A DNA stretch of 64,000 bases from Wyeomyia smithii (taxonomy: Eukaryota; Arthropoda; Insecta; Diptera; Culicidae), in contig NC_073696.1 of assembly GCF_029784165.1 (NCBI RefSeq), positions 115,436,991 through 115,500,990 on the forward strand, written 5' to 3'. The position numbers and the translations under genes are program-made. Positions 57,783-64,000 of this stretch are shown piece by piece. The number at the start of each line of letters is the position of its first letter. Position 1 is the first letter of the stretch. The notes beneath the pieces are model-generated. The model ran no database searches. It was given only the letters and a program-made list of their open reading frames with translations, and was not told the origin of the DNA.

Positions 57783-58005
57783 CCAGAATGCCTGATGAGA
57801 GAGCTGCCAAAACTATCTTCAGTAGAGAACCAGGAAGAGGCCGTCGACTCCGTGGTAGGCCTCGCACGCGGTGGATATGCACGGTGAAAGAAGATGCACG
57901 ATCTGCTGGTGTACAAGGAGACTGGAGAACGGCTGCTCAAAACAGAAATAGCTGGACATCTCTTGTTCGTTCGTTCATAGACCGGTGAACGGTCCGTCAG
58001 CTAAA
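57340..58005 (+). mobile_element. RTE-like non-LTR 3' end (copy 3)
   Basis: GERFEVVDEFVYLCTLVIYD, AAANRAFYGLRNQLRS, LALYRTLILPVALYGHEALM, LGVFERKVLRSVLGGK and WRRRENHELYQVYTH are in one frame to ~57735. A single frameshift then gives LQWAGYVARMPDERAAK, RGRRLRGRPRTRWICTV and ARSAGVQGDWRTAAQNR, up to a stop near 57988. The 3' tail AGCTAAAAAAGTTAAAAAAG follows. The best-preserved copy in the window: one frameshift only. Confidence 0.8.
57695..57988 (+). pseudogene. RTE-like ORF2 C-terminus (frame 2)
   Basis: Holds WAGYVARMPDERAAK and RGRPRTRW, the conserved end of this family's ORF2, and ends at the stop 57986-57988. It overlaps frame 1 by ~90 bp, which places the frameshift between about 57722 and 57770. 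Confidence 0.65.
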
Positions 58006-58200
58006 AAAGTTAAAAAAGTAATCAAGCGGATAAAACACGACAGCCTTCAGTAGGCTGGACATGTAACAAGAATGCTGGAGGAACGGCCAGCAAAGGCTGT
58101 ATTTAGCAGGAATCGCGACAGAGGTCGGTGACTTCGGGTTAGATCCCGCACTCGTCGGATGTGTGTTATCGACAGGATGCCCGCGTAGTAGACTCAAGAT
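58006..58200 (+). pseudogene. Second RTE-like C-terminal fragment (copy 4)
   Basis: VIKRIKHDSLQ, stop, AGHVTRMLEERPAKAVFSRN and, in decayed form, RVRSRTRRMCVIDR: the same WAGHVxRM...PAK block as copy 3, directly downstream of its A-rich tail. Copy 3 therefore probably inserted into, or next to, an older relative. Confidence 0.6.
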
Positions 58201-60190
58201 CACAAAAGTGAAGGTAAGTAATGTTATGATGAATCCACGCAATCTTATCCCGATATTTTATGTTCAATACATCCACTTGTAGCTCATATAGCCTTTCAGC
58301 AAAGTAACCCAAAAATGAGGATTACTAGACTTTTGTATACCATCTATGAAACCATGATGACCAGTTAAATACTCCTATTGCTGCACTAACAATTATTTCA
58401 TATAGTTTGGAGGAAGCTACAGCAGGTTTTGACAGTTCTACTGAAGTAATGAATGATTCGTTTGGTGAAAAATTCAGATCACTACAGAGGGAATTGAAGT
58501 GCTATTTATTTTCAAATTCACAAAGCTCCTTAGCTTCCAAAGCTTTTTGCATATTTTTGTACGCTTAAAATGTATGATTTATGAAACCAATGATCAACCG
58601 TCTTCATAAATAGTTTGTTCCTGGTGCGCTATTCATTTTCCAAACGACTTTACCAAAGGAACACCCCATAGCATTATTACCTTATTTTATTACGGAAATG
58701 CACCGAAAGGGAGTTACAGAAAGTGAACTCGTGATTGTTGAATTTCGCTCAACTTGTTGAATTTCAAATCATCTTTTCACTAGTTCACTAACATAATTCA
58801 AACAAAAAAAACTAAAGTTTCTAAAAGAAGATTTAGCGCCAATTGATGCAGTCTATCCTTTTTGTTTGTTGAACAGAAAAAAATGAAAAAAGTGAATTGT
58901 TCTATCTCCACCGTCTATTCTAACTTATTCTTATTAAAGGTATAACAATATTAAGCAATCTTCAGTCATTGAAAAACAAGCTCCCAGGTTCTGATTTATT
59001 AGAGTTTTTCTCTAGCAAACGAAGTGAATCATACGGCAAACGATGACGGATAAAAAAAACACAAATACACAAACAGCACTTGTTTGGCTACTTTCCAACA
59101 GCATCTGTCACCTTAGTGCATCCGGCTTGAATTTCCGCTTCCTCGATTGAAACGAAAGAGCGCAAAGGTGCAAAACGATGATAAAACATTCAGTTACTGA
59201 ATAACGCAGTGCTTACTGTCGGGAAGAAGGACCGGCACTCGAACGGGGCACGAATGCAGACGGTGCTGACGGCACTGCATTCGAGGTTCGTAGCATGATG
59301 GTGTTAACCGTTTCGAACAGCTATAGGCGGAAAATACTATCCAGCTGATTGGAAAACTGACCTCGATCAGCAGAAGGTATTGTTTGTGCAACCCTCGATG
59401 CGGCATGGTGGAAGACATATTTACCAACACATACATACCCATCTAACCGGGGAAAAGGAGAATCCCTGAATGTGTTGTCAGCGAAAGGATAGTTTGCTAG
59501 GGTGCCAGGATGGAGCCAGCAGGTTACGAAAACTAGAATGTTTTTGCATTAAAAAAATCCTTTAATTCGCTCGTTTGGCAACTACCGCATTCTGTCTGAG
59601 ATTGCCTGGGATTTCTCACAGTCTGAGTCGGGGATTCTACTGCAAACGGAAGAGGTACGCTTCTTAGTACGCTGCAGTAGTTGCAGCTACACTGCAAACA
59701 ACTCTAAACGGTAGGAAAAAATACCGGTGCAAATGTAGCACGTGGAAAGCATAAATGAAGAGATGAAAGTTGTTCTCTTCACAGCGTGAGCTGCGACGGA
59801 CGACAGGAACGGTTGCAGAAAATACAAACGGTTTCCAGCCGAAATTTAAATACATACACCGTACGTGGAAGCTTTTTGTGCAATGTCAACTCCCTGCTGT
59901 TTGACGCTGGGGCATTTGTGATGATGATGGGAAGTCCTTACTTTGTCGACTGGATGGTTTTTATGGAAATGTTCCTCTCCGTATAAATATTTTTTTACTA
60001 ATTGTGATAAATGTTTTGTGTTCTTTCTGTTCATTTTATTTATTTTTTGGATCGACGGTGCACTGGATGCTCGAGCGATGATTTCGCAATTCAATATGGT
60101 TGGCAATCTACTAAATTGATAATTTTTGCAATAAACACAGTAATTTTTCAGGGATCCTAAATATGTTGATTCTCGAGTTTTTTTTACCAA
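58200..60190. other. Intergenic sequence
   Basis: No supported gene. 59100-59480 is somewhat GC-richer but has no recognisable ORF. Confidence 0.4.
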
Positions 60191-60202
60191 GGGCAACAGA
60201 TG

Positions 60203-60457
60203 TGCCCGCTGCGCTGCCGCTATTCGCATAATAGTCCTATGTAAAAGTTGCGAGTCCTGTGTAAATTTTGCGAAAATGGGTCCATTTTGGCATGTTTTTC
60301 AAGAATAGCCATTAAAAAAGTGAGGTTTGATTCCCACAACCTTGATTTTAATGGCTACTCTTGTAGAGCATGCCAAAATGGACCCATTTCCGCCAAAAAC
60401 AAGAAAACATAGGACTTTTACATAGGACTGTTATTCGAATAGCGGCAGTGCGGGTGC
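60203..60457. mobile_element. 255-bp hairpin MITE with probable 9-bp target duplication
   Basis: Left end TGCCCGCTGCGCTGCCGCTA; right end in reverse complement GCACCCGCACTGCCGCTATT. Arms carry AGTCCTATGTAAAAG and ATGGGTCCATTTTGGCATG in mirrored order and meet around TAGCCATTA. Flanking CAACAGATG (60194-60202) and CAACAAATG (60458-60466) differ at one base and may be the target duplication; 9 bp suggests a Mutator-like family. Confidence 0.75.
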
Positions 60458-61435
60458 CAACAAATGGAAATTCTTGCAAGTTTTGTAAATTTATCCAATT
60501 TGTAGATCTTGGAATTATTGGATTCTGTATCTTATTTACTTTGAAATAAATGTCAAAGACGCTTTCATGAGTTTTCTGTTTTTTTTTTTTTTTTAATTCG
60601 AAACTTCGAAACTGAAGTATTTTATAATATTCAAACAGAATAAAACAAACAAGCTTAGAAATCTCTCCGAAATAGGCTTCCGGAACATCGTGACGAAACA
60701 AGTAGCCAAATTGATGAAAAATTCAAATTTCAATGCTGCAGCTCTATTTCAACCAGTTTTATGTGACTTGATAATATGGCCCCCGAAGGGACATTCCAGA
60801 AAATGTTCCAGCATGTTTCTAGAAAACATTTGATCCGCAAGCTGTTGCTTGTGTTTTTTTAGGTCAGTTGATGACATGTGATGTGCATGATATTTAGTCA
60901 CAAAACAACCATAAAAGGCCTGCGAAAGCAATTTTATACCTTTTAATACCCGCCGCGAAATTAGATTATTACATATGCCGTTATATCATTCTGTGCCGAA
61001 CACGCATCAGTATCGGACGTGTTTGGTGATCGCTCCGATAGAATATAAAACAAAAGACGTGTGAACAAGTGTTGACATTGTTTGCCTGGTCGAGTGAAAT
61101 AAATCCGGGTTCAAGGTCGCGCCTTTGTGCAACTGTTTCGCATCGTGACTGCCAGCTGGTGCGTAAGCCGATTTGGCTGCTGGCTGAATTGTGCTACAGC
61201 AGTGGACGAGACACAAAAGAGGAAAAAGAAGAAGCCATCAGTTGACAGTTGAGTTGTATCGCTGTGTGAAGTGATCTCACACCTGGCTCGCTGCTGGTGG
61301 CTGCTTGGTGCTGCTGTATTGGTGCTGCTGGCTGTAACGGCTGCAACTTCGAACGATCGGACAACCAACCTTACTGGAAGGGAGAAGTAAAAAGGTACGT
61401 GCTCTTGTCGGCGCTAGTGCGCTAGACTTAGCGGG

Positions 61436-62806
61436 ATGGATGTAGATCCCTCGCCTCCCGCGCCACCATCCCCGAACCCCTCTGACCCTGATCCTTCTGT
61501 TACCCCCTCCCCTGTTCATTCTTCAGTCCCCCCTTGCCCCAGGCTTTACCCAGACGGAGCCCAGGGCAGCTATACTGTCTATTTTCGGCCAAAGGCGGGA
61601 CCGAAATCGAAACAGTTGAACCTCTTGCAGATTTCTAAAGACCTGACGAAGGAGTACAAGGGCGTGACCGAAATTTCCAAGGTCCGGCCTAACAAGCTCC
61701 GTTTCGTGGTCAGTAACCTGAAAGAGGCTAACGATATAGCCTGCTCTGAGCTCTTCACACGCGAGTATCGCGTTTACATACCCGCACGAGACGTGGAGAG
61801 CGACGGTGTCATAACCGATTCGAGTCTGTCCGTCGAGTGTATATTGCAAAATGCCAAAGGGTGCTTTAAGAACAAAACCTGTCCCGATGTAAAGGTGCTC
61901 GACTGCAAGCAATTGCTGTCAGCATCGATCATCGGTGGCAAAACAGTATACACTCCGTCAGACTCGTTTCGAGTTACGTTCGCCGGGTCAGCGCTACCAA
62001 GCCACGTCGCGATCCACCGGGTTCGTCTCCCTGTGCGATTATATGTGCCTCGCGTCATGAACTGCCTGAATTGTAAGCAGTTAGGCCACACCGCCGCCTA
62101 CTGCTGCAATAAGGCACGTTGTGGCAAGTGTGGGGAGAATCATGCGGATGATTCCTGCAGTAAAAATGCTGAAAAATGCATTCACTGTGGGGAGAGTCAG
62201 CATGAGCTCTCGACATGTGCGGTGTACATGCAGCGCAGGGATAAAATAAAGAGGTCTCTCAAAGAGCGTTCGAAGCGTTCTTACGCTGAGATGCTGAAGA
62301 AGACCGTTACCACTTCTCCCATTACATCAAACCCTTTTGATCTCTTGTCCTCTGATGAAACCGATTCTGACGATTCACCAGCGGGAACATCTTACACCAA
62401 TCCTGGGGAGTCTAGAAAGAGGAAAAATGTTTCCTCTCCTAAACTTCCCAGAAAAGGTCCTAAGATTTCTCAAAGTGAAATGAAAGTTACAAACAAACCA
62501 AACAGTGCTGCGGAAAAACCGAAGCAAACTCCTCCTGGGCTTGCAAATTTAAAGTCCCAGAAGGAGTTCCCAGCACTGCCAGGAACATTTAAAACCCCAG
62601 TTGCTCCTTTTGCACTCCCAGTTGATGAAACAAACTCTGGATTAGTGAAATTTTCTGACATTGTGGACTGGATTTTTGAAACTTTCAATGTACCCGATCC
62701 AATTAAAATTTTTCTTACAGCATTCCTCACAACAGTTAGATCATTTTTGAAGCAGTTGACTGCCCAATGGCCCCTCCTTGCAGCGATTGTATCCTTCGAT
62801 GCCTAA
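61436..62806 (+). CDS. Gag-like ORF1 protein of the Jockey/I-type element
   Basis: 456 codons, no interruption, ATG at 61436. Residues 1-40 are Pro/Ser-rich. About 45-200 is an RNA-recognition-like region (YTVYFRPKAG, KVRPNKLRFVVSNLKEAND). About 208-265 holds three zinc knuckles: CLNCKQLGHTAAYC, CGKCGENHADDSC and CIHCGESQHELSTC. A basic stretch RRDKIKRSLKERSKRSYAEM follows, then a Ser/Pro/Lys-rich tail. Such proteins bind the element's own RNA and form the ribonucleoprotein used in retrotransposition. The stop is 6 bases before the ORF2 frame. It remains open although ORF2 is broken, so it is recent or retained; activity of this copy is impossible without ORF2. Confidence 0.85.
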   Translation: MDVDPSPPAPPSPNPSDPDPSVTPSPVHSSVPPCPRLYPDGAQGSYTVYFRPKAGPKSKQLNLLQISKDLTKEYKGVTEISKVRPNKLRFVVSNLKEANDIACSELFTREYRVYIPARDVESDGVITDSSLSVECILQNAKGCFKNKTCPDVKVLDCKQLLSASIIGGKTVYTPSDSFRVTFAGSALPSHVAIHRVRLPVRLYVPRVMNCLNCKQLGHTAAYCCNKARCGKCGENHADDSCSKNAEKCIHCGESQHELSTCAVYMQRRDKIKRSLKERSKRSYAEMLKKTVTTSPITSNPFDLLSSDETDSDDSPAGTSYTNPGESRKRKNVSSPKLPRKGPKISQSEMKVTNKPNSAAEKPKQTPPGLANLKSQKEFPALPGTFKTPVAPFALPVDETNSGLVKFSDIVDWIFETFNVPDPIKIFLTAFLTTVRSFLKQLTAQWPLLAAIVSFDA

Positions 62807-62812
62807 TTCAAC

Positions 62813-63225
62813 TTGGTATATGCGTATATCTCTGTCTTACAGTGGAATTGTAGAAGTATTTTACCAAAAATTGATTCGTTCAAAGTTTTGATAAATAAAA
62901 ACAAATGCGATGCATTTTCCCTTTGTGAAACTTGGTTTACTTCAAATATTGATCTCAACTTCCATGATTTTAATATTATTCGCCTTGATCGAGACACCCC
63001 ATATGGAGGAGTACTTTTAGGGATTAAAAAGTGCTATTCTTTCTATCGTAATAACCTCCCCTCGATTCCAGGCATCGAAGTTGTCGCATGTCAAATGACA
63101 ACGGCTACTCTTTGATTCAATAGAACTTCTTCCCTCGCCACGTTTGATTTTGGGAGACTTCAACTCTCATGGCGTGGCTTGGGGTTCCCCTTACAATGAT
63201 AACCGCTCCTCTTTAATCTACCGTG
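62813..63225 (+). pseudogene. ORF2 endonuclease start, frameshifted and truncated
   Basis: 62813-63115 encodes SVLQWNCRSILPKIDSF, CDAFSLCETWFTS and DRDTPYGGVLLGIKK, the N-terminal half of the apurinic-type endonuclease (NCRS Asn and ETW Glu). A frameshift near 63110 is followed by LILGDFNSHGVAWGSPYNDN and RSSLIY (GDFN catalytic motif). Then homology ends abruptly at the insertion. The start codon is not clear; the frame opens right after the ORF1 stop. Confidence 0.78.
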
Positions 63226-64000
63226 CTGGATCGAAACCCGTACAGTATCGAAATCCGTACACCTTGATGTTTTTCTTCAGTTTTAAGCATTATGAAAATG
63301 AAAATTCATATGATAGTTACATGTACATGTCCGTTGAGCTGTTGGCCTTCTGTTAAATTAAACTATGCGCCAGTAGGCCATGAAATAAAAATATTAAAAA
63401 TGAAAAATCAATCGTGTATCGGTTTCAGTTGTCATTTCGTTGTATCGTTAGAGAATTTACTAAGGAAACGTTCTTCAGATAAAAACGATTTTCAAGTGGG
63501 ATATAAGTGTTTTACTCTGTGAATCTTTTTAAAATTGATGGAAAAGGTAAGTCTTTGTCATTTTCGAGCTGTATATTGTCTAATAAATAGTGTAAGTTGT
63601 ATTTATTCAACAAAAACTGTGCCGTACGGATTTTGATTCGTTTTATTTGCTTGAATCGAAATCCGTACAGCGTGTGTATCATGCATATATTGTTGAACTT
63701 TCTTCTTGTTTTCAGCATATAATGGAAGAAAACAAGTATAAATATACGGCAAACAATTTTAAACGAGCTGTGACTGAGGTGCGCAAGGGAAAGTCGTACC
63801 GGGAAGCTTCGAGAGGTTTCGGCGTTCCGGTTACTACGAAACGCTACGAAAATTGCACTATTTCAGCTGATATCAAAAATTAGAAAACCGTGTGAAACTT
63901 TAGGAGCCAGTTGATCCTCAAAATATACTTATTCGGTAATTTAAAGATAAATTATAAATAAAAGATGTTCATTTTTGTACTTCTTCATCTATACGGAGTT
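63219..64000 (+). mobile_element. pogo-like DNA transposon, 5' part (runs off the window)
   Basis: At 63241 TA is followed by CAGTATCGAAATCCGTACAC; pogo-group ends begin CAGT and duplicate TA. ATCGAAACCCGTACAG just before it and GTACGGATTTTGATTCG, AATCGAAATCCGTACAG at ~63623 and ~63652 are further copies of one 14-bp motif, probably transposase-binding sites. A psq-type HTH ORF follows. The left boundary is either 63219 or 63243; the ORF2 homology ends at 63219, which favours the former. The right end lies beyond the window. Confidence 0.65.
63722..63883 (+). CDS. pogo-like transposase N-terminus, psq-type helix-turn-helix (partial)
   Basis: ATG at 63722; 53 codons. KYTANNFKRAVTEVRKGKSY then REASRGFGVPVTT matches the psq/CENP-B N-terminal DNA-binding helix-turn-helix of pogo-group transposases (Y-x-x-A-L-x-V-x-x-G-x-S-x-R-x-A-x-x-x-G-V-P). 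After GVPVTT the frame diverges and stops at 63883. This may be decay, or an intron, since the catalytic domain would lie beyond the window edge. In the element this domain binds the ends, consistent with the repeated 14-bp motif nearby. Confidence 0.65.
   Translation: MEENKYKYTANNFKRAVTEVRKGKSYREASRGFGVPVTTKRYENCTISADIKN

Larger units (their letters stand above)
61080..63225 (+). mobile_element. Jockey/I-type non-LTR retrotransposon, 3' part lost
   Basis: GC-richer than its surroundings. A 5' UTR of roughly 350 bp precedes an intact Gag-like ORF1 and the start of an ORF2 with endonuclease domain. The element breaks off at about 63220, after NRSSLIY, where a pogo-like element begins; RT is absent from this window. 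The 5' boundary is approximate. Confidence 0.78.

Noticed and set aside
1..64000. CRISPR array, bacterial operons, rRNA genes or endogenous viral sequence
   Set aside because: No regularly spaced repeats, no operon-like coding density, no rRNA motifs and no viral protein motifs recognised; all RT-type ORFs fit non-LTR retrotransposons.

Overview
The window reads as repeat-rich nuclear DNA from a dipteran, most likely a mosquito (Culicidae). It is AT-rich and dominated by decayed transposable elements. The non-LTR families (LOA/I-like with RNase H, R1-like, Jockey-like, RTE-like) together with mariner relatives of the DD37E and DD37D types form a combination typical of mosquito genomes. Only one long, intact host-type gene is visible. 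The species cannot be fixed from sequence alone.

Layout. 1-2.77 kb: a dead RNase H-bearing non-LTR element containing a ~0.8 kb foldback insertion. 2.8-8.1 kb: no recognisable gene. 8.1-13.6 kb: a graveyard of non-LTR pieces (Jockey-like on minus; R1-like, RTE-like and LOA 3' end on plus) and a mariner relic. 13.6-22 kb: AT-rich, with an imperfect hairpin, a tRNA-headed SINE candidate and a small perfect-type hairpin. 22.1-23.15 kb: a DD37E (Tc1/mariner superfamily) element with both inverted ends. 23.85-25.70 kb (minus): an intact, intronless 616-codon LDB/Chip-type LIM-domain-binding protein, clearly diverged from the canonical family. 27.5-29.5 kb: a 2.04 kb almost complete palindrome with CACAGTG ends and a 5-bp target duplication (Transib-like signature). 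30.5-31.1 kb (minus): two weak candidate exons. 32.56-32.94 kb: a SINE with a 13-bp target duplication. 33.3-35.8 kb: an array of mirror-oriented short repeats broken by a Jockey 3' fragment. 36-51 kb: mostly unassigned, with SINE-like pieces, a piggyBac-type MITE, a ~470-bp direct duplication and a DD37D relic. 51.2-58.2 kb: RTE-like relics, interrupted by a MITE and by a second, 1.9 kb palindrome with CACAGTG ends. 60.2 kb: a hairpin MITE. 61.1-64 kb: a Jockey/I-type element with an intact Gag-like ORF1 and an ORF2 broken by a frameshift and a pogo-like insertion.

Functional picture. The LDB/Chip-like protein keeps the dimerisation region, a basic nuclear signal and the LIM-interaction domain, so it is expected to act in the nucleus as a bridging cofactor for LIM-homeodomain and LMO proteins. 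Its lack of introns and its divergence suggest an old retrocopy or fast-evolving paralogue. Everything else is best explained by transposable elements, many nested in one another. The two giant palindromes could also make long hairpin RNAs if transcribed.
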